Below are positions 17,240 to 29,042 of a DNA stretch of 64,000 nucleotides, piece after piece. This stretch comes from an uncultured bacterium (GTDB lineage: Bacteria; Bacteroidota; Rhodothermia; Rhodothermales; Rubricoccaceae). Location of the stretch: positions 417,514 through 481,513 of the forward strand of contig CANLSR010000003.1 in the NCBI GenBank assembly GCA_947493945.1. The letters run 5' to 3'. The position numbers and the translations under genes are program-made. The first letter of the stretch is position 1. Every line of letters starts with the position of its first letter. Below the pieces are notes generated by a model that was given only the letters and a program-made list of their open reading frames with translations, did no database searches and was not told the DNA's origin.

Positions 17240-18067
17240 ATGGCCCCCCTCCCGATGGGCGCTTCGCCCGCCTCCCCCTCCCCGCCCGCGCCCGGCGAGA
17301 CCGTCGGCATGAGCCAGGTCGCCGGCGAGCGGCCGGCGCCCGTCGAGGGCGGGCCCCGCGAAAAAAAGAAGCCTCGGAGCGCCGACATGACCGAGGTGGG
17401 GCCCAGCGACGGCGCGCTCTCCAAGGCCGACCAGGCCCTGGCCGACCTCGGCACCAAGCGCGGCATCGAGACCCTGTTCCGGACCAACTACCGCGTCAAC
17501 ATGGACCTGACGTCGCTCGCCGACGCCAAGGCCAACATCATGATCTCGATCAACGGCCTCATCGTGTCCATCCTGATCGCGTCGATCGCGCCGGGCATCG
17601 AGAAGAACCCGTGGCTGCTGGTCCCGACGTCGCTGTTCCTGGTGGGGTGCCTGGGCTCGCTGATCTTCGCCGTGCTCGCGGCGCGCCCGCGCATCCAGAG
17701 CCACGTGGTGACGAAGGAGAGCGCCCTCGCCAACCGGACGAACGTCCTGTTCTTCGGCAACTTCCACCACATGCCCCAGGAGGACTACGTCGACGTGATG
17801 AAGGAGGTGGTCCAGGACCCGACCCAGATCTACGAGATGATGATCAAGGACATCTACGGGGTCGGCAGCGTGCTCCAGAAAAAGTACCGGATGATCCGGC
17901 GCTCGTACACCGTCTTCCTGGGCGCGCTGGTGGTCGGCGTGGTCGGGTTCATCTCGGTGTTCGCCTACGCGGCCACCCAGGACGTCGGCCCGACGATCTA
18001 CGCGCCGCCGGCCCAGCAGGTGCAGCCGGCCATCCCGGCCCCCGGGATCCTCCCGCTCGGCCAGTGA
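17240..18067 (+). CDS. Pycsar-effector-like (DUF5706) membrane protein
   Basis: The protein is 275 residues. Its core starts at about residue 60 with SKADQALADLGTKRGIETLF, then RTNYRVNMDLTSLADAKAN and three hydrophobic segments (about 97-118, 123-148 and 222-245). The arrangement of a charged helix with the A-D-x-K-A-N motif entering the first membrane segment is typical of the DUF5706/PycTM family, the effectors that damage membranes in Pycsar antiphage defence on binding cCMP or cUMP. No nucleotide cyclase gene is adjacent, and no HD domain is fused. The first 50 residues are proline-rich and low complexity, so starts at 17309 or 17387 are possible. A housekeeping role is equally possible, since the family occurs outside defence loci. 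Confidence 0.7.
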   Translation: MAPLPMGASPASPSPPAPGETVGMSQVAGERPAPVEGGPREKKKPRSADMTEVGPSDGALSKADQALADLGTKRGIETLFRTNYRVNMDLTSLADAKANIMISINGLIVSILIASIAPGIEKNPWLLVPTSLFLVGCLGSLIFAVLAARPRIQSHVVTKESALANRTNVLFFGNFHHMPQEDYVDVMKEVVQDPTQIYEMMIKDIYGVGSVLQKKYRMIRRSYTVFLGALVVGVVGFISVFAYAATQDVGPTIYAPPAQQVQPAIPAPGILPLGQ

Positions 18068-18107
18068 CCCCGGCCCGCCCCCCCCGACCGCCAGCCGCCC
18101 TCGACGC

Positions 18108-18755
18108 ATGAAAACGATCCTGATCCTCCGCCACGGCAAGTCCGACTGGGCGACCGACGTGTCCGGCGACCACGGCCGGCCGCTGGCGGCGCGCGGCCAG
18201 AAGGGCGCCCGCAAGGTGGGGCGCTTTCTGACGACGGCCCGGGTGGTGCCCGACCGCGCCATCACGTCGTCGGCCACGCGCGCTCGCGAGACGCTGGCGA
18301 CGGCGGCCGAGGCGGGCGGCTGGACCGGCCCGGCGCGCGTCACCGACGCGCTCTACGAAGCCACGCCCGAAGCGGTGCTGCGCGAGATCCAGTCGGAGCC
18401 CGACGAGGCGGACACGGTGGTCGTGGTGGGCCACGAGCCCACGTCCAGCCGGCTGGCGGCGATGCTGGTCGGCGGCGGGCGCATCGAGATGACGACGGCC
18501 GCCGTGGCGCGGATCGACGTCGAGGTGGAGTCGTGGGCCGACGTGCAGCCGGGCCGCGGGTCGCTGGCGTTCTTGCTGCCCCCCGGCGCGTTGCGGCCCA
18601 ATGCCTACCGCAAGCTGAAGAAGACCATCGACCGGGCCATCGAGGCGCAGCAGGAGGCCATCGACCAGGCCCAGAAGGCCAGCGCGCCCAAAGACACGCC
18701 CGGCACGCCGCCGCCGCCCCGCGGAGGCGCCGAGGGGCCGGACGGACCCCAGTGA
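18108..18755 (+). CDS. SixA-type phosphohistidine phosphatase
   Basis: This 215-residue protein belongs to the histidine phosphatase superfamily. It opens with MKTILILRHGKSDW, where His9 of the RHG motif is the phosphate acceptor. SSATRARETLATA and VVVVGHEPTSS (second catalytic His) follow in SixA order. E. coli SixA removes phosphate from phosphohistidine on the nitrogen phosphotransferase system. Here the catalytic domain is followed by about 55 extra residues: a lysine/glutamine-rich helix and a proline/glycine-rich tail. It lies 40 bases after the DUF5706 gene on the same strand, so co-transcription is likely. Its substrate here is unknown. Confidence 0.85.
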   Translation: MKTILILRHGKSDWATDVSGDHGRPLAARGQKGARKVGRFLTTARVVPDRAITSSATRARETLATAAEAGGWTGPARVTDALYEATPEAVLREIQSEPDEADTVVVVGHEPTSSRLAAMLVGGGRIEMTTAAVARIDVEVESWADVQPGRGSLAFLLPPGALRPNAYRKLKKTIDRAIEAQQEAIDQAQKASAPKDTPGTPPPPRGGAEGPDGPQ

Positions 18756-18908
18756 GAGGCCGGTCGGGATGAGCACAAACCGCCCCCAGAACTCTCTTCC
18801 AGATCAGCAGCCCAGGCCAGTAGATCAATGCCTCCCCTCGTCAGCTCTCCCGGGGCGGAGGCAGGTCCCGTCCTAAACGGCTCCTGAGAGATGCGAGATC
18901 GCGGGCGC
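18756..18908. other. Convergent intergenic region
   Basis: This gap between the SixA gene and the convergent dehydrogenase gene is less GC-rich than its surroundings. I see no open frame of note, no clear terminator and no repeat in it. Confidence 0.5.
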
Positions 18909-19748
18909 CTACGGGCGCTCCGGAGACTCTGAGACGCGGCCGGGCTGGGAGCCGTCGACGTCGGTCACGCCGTAGCGTCGGGCGAGACCGGCGGCGCTCA
19001 GCGTCTCGCCTGTGAGCGTAAAGCGGGCCGGGTCGGCGGCGAGCGCCGCGATCCCGCGGCCGGCGTAACGCGGGCTCTCGGTGCCGGCCAGCTCGGGCAC
19101 GCGGGCCCACGTCCGCTCCGACGCGCCGGCGGCGGCCAGCGCCCGCCCGGTGCGGACGCGGCCGGGCGCGACGGCCACCGACGTGACGCCCGACGGCCGG
19201 AAGTCCTCGGCCAGGCCGTGCGCCAGCCGGGCGAGCGACGCCTGGGCGAGGCCGTCGAACAGCGACCGGTGCCCGCCGTCCACGTCCGCCAGCGTCACCA
19301 CGAGCCCCCCCGACGCCTCCAGCAGCGGCGCGGCAAAGCGCGTGGTCAGGAGCGCGGCCCAGACGCCGGCCCGCATGGTGGCGTCCCACAGCGCCAGCGG
19401 CTGCTCCCAGACGGGGCCGGGCGCGGCGGCGACCTCGCGCCCGCCCCAGACGGCGTGGACCAGCACGTCCAGCCGCCCCTCGCGCTGGCGGACGCTCTCG
19501 GCGAGCGCGCGGACGTCCTCGACGCGCGTGTGGTCGGTCTGGACGGCCACGCCGCGGCCGCCCAGGCGCGACACCTCCCGGGCCGTCTCGTCGATGCTGC
19601 CGGCCGCGTCGCGGCGCCGCGCGGACTTGAGCGTCCGGCCGGTCACGACCACGGTCGCGCCGGCCTCGCCGAGCGCCAGCGCCACGCCGCGCCCGACGCC
19701 GCGGCTGGCGCCGGCCACCAGCGCGACGGTAGAAGAGAGGTCGGGCAT
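18909..19748 (-). CDS. Short-chain dehydrogenase/reductase, DHRS1-like, catalytic residues altered
   Basis: The protein is 279 residues. The Rossmann nucleotide-binding motif GASRGVGRGVALALGEAGATVVVTGRT is intact and strongly DHRS1-like. Where the family has NNAYAG it reads LVHAVWGG. Where the catalytic YxxxK is expected the sequence is SLFDGLAQASLARLAHGLAEDF: aligning the RLAxxLA part places Asp or Phe at the Tyr position and Gln or Ala at the Lys position. The VAVAPGRVRTG segment that follows the active site is normal. The protein may therefore bind NAD(P) without ordinary SDR catalysis, or use a different mechanism. It stands alone between two plus-strand genes. Confidence 0.85.
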   Translation of the reverse strand: MPDLSSTVALVAGASRGVGRGVALALGEAGATVVVTGRTLKSARRRDAAGSIDETAREVSRLGGRGVAVQTDHTRVEDVRALAESVRQREGRLDVLVHAVWGGREVAAAPGPVWEQPLALWDATMRAGVWAALLTTRFAAPLLEASGGLVVTLADVDGGHRSLFDGLAQASLARLAHGLAEDFRPSGVTSVAVAPGRVRTGRALAAAGASERTWARVPELAGTESPRYAGRGIAALAADPARFTLTGETLSAAGLARRYGVTDVDGSQPGRVSESPERP

Positions 19749-19847
19749 GGGCGCGCCAACGCGCGACGCCGCGACGGGTGCCCGCGGGACCTCGGCCCGC
19801 CCCGCCGTCGTCTCGGGGTCCCGCTCCCCCCCGACTCTCCACGCCCG

Positions 19848-21632
19848 ATGCCCGACGTGTCCTCCTCGGCCAGCCCGGACGAAGTCGCACCCCGCCCCGG
19901 CCGGGCCGACGCGCCCGGCGTCCTCCCCCAGAACCCCGGGCCCGTCTCGGCCGACGAGGACCCGGAGGACAAGGTCCTGGAGAACGCGCCCACGGACGAC
20001 GAGACGGCCATCGAGAAAAGCGCCCGGCGCTACCTCGGGCTGAGCGCCTGGGACCGGCCCGACCTCTACTGCGAGACCGCCGAGGCCGCCGCCGACACCG
20101 ACCTCCCGTTCTGGCTGGTGCTTTTCCTCTCGGGCGCCATCGCCACGCTGGGCCTGGTGCTCGACTCGACGGCCGTCGTGATCGGGGCGATGCTGGTGGC
20201 GCCGCTGCTGGGCCCGCTGCTGGGCCTGTCGCTGGCGCTGGCGGTGGGCGACGGCCGGCTGTTCGTCCAGACGGCGGCCACCATCCTGCTGGGCGCGGCC
20301 GGCATCGTGGCCCTGGCGGCGCTGCTGACGTGGGTGCTCCCGTTTACGACCCTCACCGACGAGATCCTGAGCCGCACGCGCCCGACGACGCTGGACCTGG
20401 CCATCGCCGTGTTCTCCGGGGCCGCCGGCGCCGTGGTCACGGCCTCGCGCGAGACCCGGCTCTCGGCGTCCATCCCAGGCGTGGCCGTGGCCGTGGCGCT
20501 GGTGCCGCCGCTGGGCGTGGCCGGCTACGGCGTCGCGATGGCGGAGTGGTCGTTCGTCCGGGGCGCGCTGCTGCTGTTCGGGGCCAACCTCGCGGGGATC
20601 GTGCTAAGCGGGATGCTGCTGTTCCTGCTGCTGGGCATGAACCGGGCCGAAGTGGTCCAGGCCGCGCGGGCCTGGCACGAGAGCGGGAAGGCCTCCGGGC
20701 TGGCGGCCCGCCTGAGCCACCTCCGCTGGCTCGACCGGCTCCCGGGCCTGGCCTCGACCCAGACCCGGTTGCTGCTGGTGGTCGCGTTCATGGCGTCGGT
20801 CTCCATCCCGCTCACGTCGTCGCTGAACACCTTTATCCGCCAGGCCCGCGTGTCCAGCGCCGTCGACGAGGCCCTGGTCGAGATCGAGGACGACGGCCGG
20901 GCCTTCGTGATCGACAAGAGCATCGCCTACGGCGAGGACGCGACGTCGGTGCGGCTCCGCGTCGCCGCGGACTCGTGGATCACGCGCGACGAGGAGGAGG
21001 CGTTCGTGGACCGCGCCTCCGATCTGGCCCAAGAACCCGTGTCGCTGTTGCTGGAGCAGGTGCTCGCGTCGTCGGGCGACCTGGAGGCGTTCGCGAAGGC
21101 CCTGCCCATCCGCGAGGCCCAGGCCCCGCCGCCGGCGCCGCCGCCCGCCACCGTGCCCGCCACGTTGGCCACGGTCCGGGGGCGGCTGATGGAGACTCTG
21201 TCCGGCCTCGCTCTCCCCGACAGCGTGGCGATCCTCGACGGGTCCATCGGGATCGAGGGGGCGGCGTCGCGGGCCCACGTGGAGGTGGTGTACGCGGCGC
21301 CAAGCCGGCTGCCGCGCCAGGCCGAGGCCATCCTGGCCCGCCAAGCCGCCCAGGCCCTGGACCTCCCGGCGGACGTGGGCCGCGTGCGGGCGATCGTGCT
21401 CGGCCCGCGCGCGCTGCCCGACTCCGCCAGCGCGGTCGGGCTGGCGGCGCTGCTCCGGCGCCAGACGCGGCTGGGCGTCGTGCTGGAGGGCGACTCGGCG
21501 CAGGTGGTCGCCGCGCACTCGCGCCTGACCGAGCGCGGGGTGCCGCCGGGCCGCATCCGCGCCGTCCGCTCCGACGCCGGCCTCGCGCGGCTCACGGTCG
21601 CGCCCGACACCACGGCGCGGCCCCGCCGGTAG
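19848..21632 (+). CDS. DUF389 family membrane protein
   Basis: The protein is 594 residues from the ATG of MPDVSSSASPD. After an acidic cytosolic N-terminus of about 85 residues comes a block of six to seven membrane segments (about 85-330) with the DUF389 (TIGR00341) signatures DSTAVVIGAMLVAPLLGPLLGLSLA, TRPTTLDLAIAVFSGAAGA and SIPGVAVAVALVPPLGVAGYG. A last membrane segment near residue 305-325 leads to a C-terminal domain of about 270 residues, probably extracytoplasmic, containing two repeated R(A/I)xxVxxD-like stretches that resemble OmpA/BON folds. The function of DUF389 proteins is unknown. No operon partner is obvious; the DnaJ-like gene follows after 195 bases. Confidence 0.8.
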   Translation: MPDVSSSASPDEVAPRPGRADAPGVLPQNPGPVSADEDPEDKVLENAPTDDETAIEKSARRYLGLSAWDRPDLYCETAEAAADTDLPFWLVLFLSGAIATLGLVLDSTAVVIGAMLVAPLLGPLLGLSLALAVGDGRLFVQTAATILLGAAGIVALAALLTWVLPFTTLTDEILSRTRPTTLDLAIAVFSGAAGAVVTASRETRLSASIPGVAVAVALVPPLGVAGYGVAMAEWSFVRGALLLFGANLAGIVLSGMLLFLLLGMNRAEVVQAARAWHESGKASGLAARLSHLRWLDRLPGLASTQTRLLLVVAFMASVSIPLTSSLNTFIRQARVSSAVDEALVEIEDDGRAFVIDKSIAYGEDATSVRLRVAADSWITRDEEEAFVDRASDLAQEPVSLLLEQVLASSGDLEAFAKALPIREAQAPPPAPPPATVPATLATVRGRLMETLSGLALPDSVAILDGSIGIEGAASRAHVEVVYAAPSRLPRQAEAILARQAAQALDLPADVGRVRAIVLGPRALPDSASAVGLAALLRRQTRLGVVLEGDSAQVVAAHSRLTERGVPPGRIRAVRSDAGLARLTVAPDTTARPRR

Positions 21633-21648
21633 CTCCGCCTCGCCAGGG

Positions 21649-21663
21649 CGCCAGCGGCTGGCG
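21649..21663. repeat. CGCCAGC-G-GCTGGCG palindrome at a gene end
   Basis: A perfect seven-base palindrome around a single G lies 17 bases past the DUF389 stop codon. It belongs to the GCTGGCGG family described in the findings. Confidence 0.6.
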
Positions 21664-21692
21664 GGCCCCGTCCGGGTGGATCGCAAGGTCGG

Positions 21693-21755
21693 GACCGGGC
21701 TGGGCACCGCCAGGACCGGGCTATGCACCGCCGGGACCGGGCTGGGGACCGGGCA
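21693..21755. repeat. Three tandem 21-bp units beginning GACCGGGCT
   Basis: Three imperfect copies sit head to tail at 21693-21713, 21714-21734 and 21735-21755. In one plus-strand frame each unit reads as a heptapeptide: GPGWAPP, GPGYAPP and GPGWGPG. No credible gene contains this frame now, so it may be a remnant of a proline-rich coding repeat, or a chance low-complexity tract. It lies between the DUF389 and DnaJ-like genes. Confidence 0.7.
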
Positions 21756-21827
21756 GACGCCCGCCCGCCACCGGCGGAACTGTACCGGGCGGCTCGCGGG
21801 TACCAGGGCCGTCCTTCCCCCCGCCCC

Positions 21828-22799
21828 GTGCCCGACCCCTACGAGACGCTCGGCGTCGCCTCCGACGCCTCCGCCAAAGAGATCAAGAAGGCCTACCGCG
21901 CGCTGTCCAAGCAGTACCACCCCGACCGGAACGCCGGGGACGCCGCCGCGGAGGACCGGTTCAAGGAGATCCAGTCCGCCTACGACACCGTGGGCGACGA
22001 GACCAAGCGCAAGGCCTACGACCGCGCGCAACGTGACCCGTACGGGGGCCGGTTCGAGGGCGCGCCGTTCGGCGGAGGCGACCCGTTCGCTGGAGGCTCG
22101 CCCGGCGGCGGACGCGTCTACCGCGCCCCCGACGGCACCTACGTCCGCGTCGACGCGACGGGGGCGGGGCCGGGCATGGACCAGGACGCGTTCACGTTCG
22201 GCGGCGGCGGCGGGCTGGGCGGCATCTTCGACCAGTTTTTCGGCGGCGGCGGTGCCGCCGGCGGCGCGGGCGAGCCGGCCTACCGCGGCGGCCGCGACGT
22301 GGACGCGACCGTGCGGCTCAGCTTCGAGGAGGCGCTCGAAGGCGGCCGCCGCGAGATCCGGACCTCGGGCGGCGAGACGGTCCGGGTCAAGGTGCCCAAG
22401 GGCGTCCGCGACGGGTTCAAGATCAAGCTGGCCGGCAAGGGCGACCCGGCGCCGGGGGGCCGCGGCGCGCCGGGCGACCTGTTCCTCACGTTCCGGGTCA
22501 CGCCCGACACCCGGTTCAGCCGGGACGGCGACGACCTGGAGACCACCGAGACGGTCTCGGCGGTGGAGGCGATGCTGGGCACCACGCGCGAGGTCAAGAC
22601 GGCGACGGGCGCGACGGTCCGCCTCAAGGTCAAGCCGGGCACGCAGCCGGGCGCGCGGCTGCGCGTCAAGGGCCAGGGCGTCGAGACGGAGTCGGGGCGC
22701 GGCGACCTCTACGTGGTCATCGACGTGTCGGTCCCGACGCTCTCGGACCGCGCCGCCGAGGGCCTCCGCCAGTGGGCCGACGCGGAGGGGGTGCTGTAG
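21828..22799 (+). CDS. DnaJ-class co-chaperone (CbpA-like, no zinc finger)
   Basis: The protein is 323 residues from a GTG start at PDPYETLGV; upstream in-frame codons run into the tandem repeat and do not look like protein. A J domain occupies about residues 3-68, with QYHPDRNAG carrying the HPD tripeptide that stimulates DnaK ATPase. A Gly/Phe-rich linker follows to about residue 150, then the two beta-sandwich substrate-binding domains ([20 protein letters not shown] ... [10 protein letters not shown] ... GDPAPGG...GDLFLTF). The Cys-rich zinc finger of DnaJ is absent, which places it with CbpA/DnaJ2. The symbol is not assigned because paralogues cannot be excluded. Confidence 0.88.
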   Translation: MPDPYETLGVASDASAKEIKKAYRALSKQYHPDRNAGDAAAEDRFKEIQSAYDTVGDETKRKAYDRAQRDPYGGRFEGAPFGGGDPFAGGSPGGGRVYRAPDGTYVRVDATGAGPGMDQDAFTFGGGGGLGGIFDQFFGGGGAAGGAGEPAYRGGRDVDATVRLSFEEALEGGRREIRTSGGETVRVKVPKGVRDGFKIKLAGKGDPAPGGRGAPGDLFLTFRVTPDTRFSRDGDDLETTETVSAVEAMLGTTREVKTATGATVRLKVKPGTQPGARLRVKGQGVETESGRGDLYVVIDVSVPTLSDRAAEGLRQWADAEGVL

Positions 22800-22838
22800 C
22801 GCGGGGGGGCCGCCCGCCGGCTCGCCGAGGTCGCGGCG

Positions 22839-25800
22839 TCACTCCCCGCTCTCGCGCCCGACGCGCTCCCCCGCTCCCAGGTGGCTCTGGACGGCGCGCT
22901 CGAGCGCCTCGCGCATCGACACCAGCTGGACCGGCTTGGGCAGGTAGTCGTCGGCGCCGGCGGCGAGGCAGGCCTCGCGGTCGCCCTCCATCGCGTTCGC
23001 GGTGAGCGACACGATCCAGGGCTGGTCGGGGACGGCGTCGGAGGCGCGGATGCGGCGCGTGGCCTCCAGGCCGTCCATCTCGGGCATCTGGACGTCCATG
23101 AACACCAGGTCGTAGGCCTCGCCGAGGGCCGCGTGGCGCTCGACCTCCGTCAGCGCCTCGGCGCCGTTGGCCACCACGTCGGCGGTGTGCCCCAACCGGC
23201 CCAGGAGCCGGACGGCCACCTTCTGGTTGACCAGGTTGTCCTCGGCCAGCAGGATCCGGACCGACGGCGGCCCCACGCCGGGGTCCGAGGGCCCGGCCGG
23301 CCGCGCGACCCAGGCCGTCTCGCGACCCGTCGGCCCGCGACCCGTCGGCTCGCGCTCGCCCGGCTGGCGCTCCGCCTGGCCGTTGCCGGCGGAGGCCCGC
23401 CCGTCGAAGGCCTCGACGAGCACGTCGTAGAGCTGGGACGGCTTGGTGGGCTTGTACAGCAGGCGGTGGATGCCGGCCGCCTCCGCCTCGGCGCGGAGGT
23501 CGCCCCCCCGGTGGATCGACGTCAGCATCACCACGACCGGGTGGCGGTCGCCGCTCCGGTCGCGGATGGCGCGCGCCACCTCGAGCCCGTCCATGCCGGG
23601 CATCTGCATGTCGAGCAGGACCAGGTCGTAGGGCCGGCCGCCGGCCTGCGCCTGCTCGAACGCCTCGATGGCCTCGGTGCCCAGCGTGGCCTCGTCCGGC
23701 GCCATCCGCCAGCGCGTCGAGAGGCGCGTGAGGATCTCGCGGTTGACCGCGTTGTCGTCCACCACGAGCACGCGCCGGCCCTCCAGCGCCGGCTGCTCGT
23801 TGCGCAGGAACACGCGGCGCTCCGAGGCCGCCACCTCGGCCGCGATGGAGAACCGGAACGTCGAGCCGTGGGCCGGCTCCGGCGCGGGCGTGCTCTCGAC
23901 CGAGATCTCGCCGCCCATCATCTCGGTCAGGCGCCGGCAGATGGTCAGCCCCAGGCCCGTCCCCCCGAACTGGCGGGTGGTGGAGGCGTCGGCCTGGGAA
24001 AAGCTCTGGAACACGAGGTCGAGCTTGTCGGGCGCGATCCCGATGCCGGTGTCCTCGACGGCGAACCGGACCTGGGCCGTCGTGCCCGCCTGGGCGTCGG
24101 CCGGGTCCACGTCGACGCGGACGCAGACGGAGCCGGCGGGCGTGAACTTGACGGCGTTGGAGAGCAGGTTCACCAGGACCTGGCGCACCCGCGTCACGTC
24201 GCCCAGGACCGTCCTCGGCACGCCGTCCTCGATCAGGTAGGCCAGCTCGACGCCCTTCTCGGCGGCCGGCTGGGCCACCAGGTCCAGCGCCTCCTCGACG
24301 GCCCCTCGGATCTCGAACGGGTACGCCTCCAGCGACAGCATCCCGGCCTCGATCTTGGAGAAGTCCAGGATGTCGTTGATGATGGTCAAGAGCGCGTCGC
24401 CCGAGGTCCGGATGGTCTCGACGAACTCGCGCTGCTCGCGGTCGAGCGCCGTGTCGAGCAGGAGCGACGTCATGCCGATCACGCCGTTCATGGGCGTCCG
24501 GATCTCGTGGCTCATGTTGGCCAGGAACTCGGACTTCGCCCGCGTCGCCGCCTCGGCGGCCTCCTTGGCCCCCCGGAGCGCGACCTCGGCCTCTTTGCGT
24601 TCGGTGATGTCGCGCATGACCGAGACCAGACCCGTGACCTCGCCGGCGCCGTTGCGGAGCGGGATCTTGGTGCTCTCCTTCCAGCCCTCCCCGATGCCCT
24701 TGTGAGACACCGCGCCCACGATGGGCTCCCCCTCGGCCATTACCTGGAGGTCCTCGGCGTGGGCGAGCTCCGCCAGCTCGGCGGGCATGCTCCCGCACTC
24801 CGGCAGCGTCAGCCCCACCGACTCCTCGACCGTCTCGAACCCGAGCACGCGGGCGTCGGCCAGGTTGCGGGTCAGGCACCGCCCGTCGCGGTCCTTGACG
24901 GTGATGTAGTCCGGGATGGCGTCGATGACGGTCCGGATCAGGCGGCGGCCCTCCTGGGCCTCGCGCTCCCGGGCCTCGGCGGCTTCCTTGGACTGCTCGA
25001 GGACCGCGGCCGCAGCTTTCTGGGCGGTCACGTCGCGCGTCACGCCCACCAAGCCGACCACGGTCCCGTCCACGTCGCGGAGCGGGATGCGCGAGGAGAC
25101 GATCCACCCGGTCTCGCCGTCGAAGGCCAGGGGCTCCTCGCGGTCCAGGTCCGCCTCGCCCGTCGCCATCACGCGGTCCTCCTCAGCCCAGTAGGCCGCC
25201 GCGACCCCCGCGTCCTCCGACGTATCGAAGGACGTCAGGCCAACGGCGTCCTCGGGGCTGGCGTAGCCCAGCACCGAGGCGCTGTAGGCGTTTCGGACCA
25301 AGCACCGGCCCTGGCGGTCCTTGACGTAGATGTGCTCTGGGATGGCGTCGATGACGGTGCGGAGCAGGCGCCCCCGTTCCTTGATCTCGTCGCTTCTCGC
25401 ACGGAGGGCCTCCCGCGTCCGTACCTGGGCCACCGCCGTAAGCCCCACCAGCGTACCGAGGCTAACGGAGTACGTGATGAGCAGGAGGGCCAACACGGGG
25501 TCCCCCCCGCCCAACAGCAGCGTCGCCGCGATCGCCGTGGAGATCACCGTGACCGACGTCCACACGCGTGGGACGGTCCGAGAGAACGAGGCGGCGGCGA
25601 GGCTCGTCGCCCCGCTCGTCGTCAGGATGCCGATCATCCACGGCGCGTCGAACCCGTTCATCCCCCCGAGCCACGCGAAGTACGACCCCATCACGCACGC
25701 GACGACGAGCAGCACGTGCCAGGACTTCTCTCGAACCCTCTCGCTCACGATCGTGAGCGCCAGGAACCCCACGAGGAACACCGTCAGGCACACCCGCCCC

Positions 25801-25931
25801 ACCAAGGGGTCGTAGTAGTTCGGGTCGAGGACGCGGTAGACGGGCCAGAGCCCCAGGCTGAGCACGACCCCGATCACGAGCATCCAGCGGGACGCGCGGA
25901 GGACGGCAGGAGAAGGCGGCATGCCAGACAC
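22839..25931 (-). CDS. Hybrid sensor histidine kinase (7TM-like, PAS-PAS-HisKA-HATPase-REC-REC)
   Basis: The protein is 1030 residues. About six hydrophobic segments fill residues 12-190, followed by a coiled coil. Two similar PAS domains come next, each introduced by [21 protein letters not shown] or [21 protein letters not shown]. The HisKA dimerisation helix has [12 protein letters not shown] with phospho-acceptor His475. The ATPase domain shows N box, [13 protein letters not shown] and [13 protein letters not shown]. Two receiver domains carry [13 protein letters not shown] (Asp774) and [13 protein letters not shown] (Asp946). There is no HPt domain and no response regulator next to it, so output probably passes to distant partners. 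The stimulus is unknown. The gene diverges from clpB. Confidence 0.92.
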   Translation of the reverse strand: MSGMPPSPAVLRASRWMLVIGVVLSLGLWPVYRVLDPNYYDPLVGRVCLTVFLVGFLALTIVSERVREKSWHVLLVVACVMGSYFAWLGGMNGFDAPWMIGILTTSGATSLAAASFSRTVPRVWTSVTVISTAIAATLLLGGGDPVLALLLITYSVSLGTLVGLTAVAQVRTREALRARSDEIKERGRLLRTVIDAIPEHIYVKDRQGRCLVRNAYSASVLGYASPEDAVGLTSFDTSEDAGVAAAYWAEEDRVMATGEADLDREEPLAFDGETGWIVSSRIPLRDVDGTVVGLVGVTRDVTAQKAAAAVLEQSKEAAEAREREAQEGRRLIRTVIDAIPDYITVKDRDGRCLTRNLADARVLGFETVEESVGLTLPECGSMPAELAELAHAEDLQVMAEGEPIVGAVSHKGIGEGWKESTKIPLRNGAGEVTGLVSVMRDITERKEAEVALRGAKEAAEAATRAKSEFLANMSHEIRTPMNGVIGMTSLLLDTALDREQREFVETIRTSGDALLTIINDILDFSKIEAGMLSLEAYPFEIRGAVEEALDLVAQPAAEKGVELAYLIEDGVPRTVLGDVTRVRQVLVNLLSNAVKFTPAGSVCVRVDVDPADAQAGTTAQVRFAVEDTGIGIAPDKLDLVFQSFSQADASTTRQFGGTGLGLTICRRLTEMMGGEISVESTPAPEPAHGSTFRFSIAAEVAASERRVFLRNEQPALEGRRVLVVDDNAVNREILTRLSTRWRMAPDEATLGTEAIEAFEQAQAGGRPYDLVLLDMQMPGMDGLEVARAIRDRSGDRHPVVVMLTSIHRGGDLRAEAEAAGIHRLLYKPTKPSQLYDVLVEAFDGRASAGNGQAERQPGEREPTGRGPTGRETAWVARPAGPSDPGVGPPSVRILLAEDNLVNQKVAVRLLGRLGHTADVVANGAEALTEVERHAALGEAYDLVFMDVQMPEMDGLEATRRIRASDAVPDQPWIVSLTANAMEGDREACLAAGADDYLPKPVQLVSMREALERAVQSHLGAGERVGRESGE

Positions 25932-26251
25932 GGCGTCGCGGTGGGTGGACCGTCCGAGTATCGGTACCGCCAGGAGATACTAAAACGGGCGGCGTCGCGG
26001 CCCGGTGCCAGTCCGGCCCCGTGGCGGACCGAGCGGGCGCCCCCGATAGACGCGGCGGGTGGGGCCTCGTTTCGCCGCCGGGCCGGACCCGGGCCGCCGG
26101 GCGAGGGCGGCGGCGGAGGTTCTCGCGACCTTAACCCAATAACGGATGACATACTGACAGGCCGTGCCGCCACGGCACGGCCTTCGCACCCCGTCGGGAA
26201 ACCGACCCCGACCCGCCGGCGGTACCACCGGCCGCCCGACACGAGACCCCC
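25932..26251. other. Divergent intergenic region between the hybrid kinase and clpB
   Basis: This 320-base gap holds no gene. Facing the kinase there is an AGTATC ... GATACT inverted repeat within 25958-25982, next to a TTTTAGTATC tract on the minus strand. Facing clpB there is an AT-richer tract at 26130-26156 (CTTAACCCAATAACGG then CATACTGA) that may hold the clpB promoter. A perfect 10-bp inverted repeat follows it. The centre is plain GC-rich sequence. Confidence 0.6.
26160..26182. promoter_or_regulatory. Perfect inverted repeat upstream of clpB
   Basis: GGCCGTGCCG-CCA-CGGCACGGCC is a perfect 10-bp inverted repeat with a three-base loop, 69 bases before the clpB ATG and just after the candidate promoter tract. 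It could be an operator or a 5' untranslated hairpin. It does not resemble the CIRCE element bound by HrcA. Confidence 0.5.
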
Positions 26252-28954
<2,703 letters not shown>

Positions 28955-28969
28955 GTCTGTGGTGGCTAC

Positions 28970-28997
28970 GGCCGCGTCTCCTCCAAGAGACGCGGCC
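28970..28997 (+). terminator. Terminator-like hairpin after clpB
   Basis: GGCCGCGTCTC-CTCCAA-GAGACGCGGCC is a perfect 11-bp stem with a six-base loop, 15 bases after the clpB stop. No T-run follows on either strand. It also lies in the gap to the converging VOC gene, so it may act on both strands. Confidence 0.7.
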
Positions 28998-29042
28998 TCG
29001 TCGTGTGTCCGCCAGCGGCCGCCGCGGGCTTGGGGCGGCGCC

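Noticed and set aside
17240..18067. A complete Pycsar defence operon
   Set aside because: Only the effector-like gene is present. Neither neighbour has a class III nucleotide cyclase motif, so a complete system cannot be claimed.
21693..21755. The 21-bp tandem repeats as a small CRISPR array
   Set aside because: Units are directly adjacent with no spacers, and no cas genes are near.
28970..28997. The hairpin after clpB as a classical rho-independent terminator
   Set aside because: The stem is excellent but no T-run follows, so it is recorded only as terminator-like.
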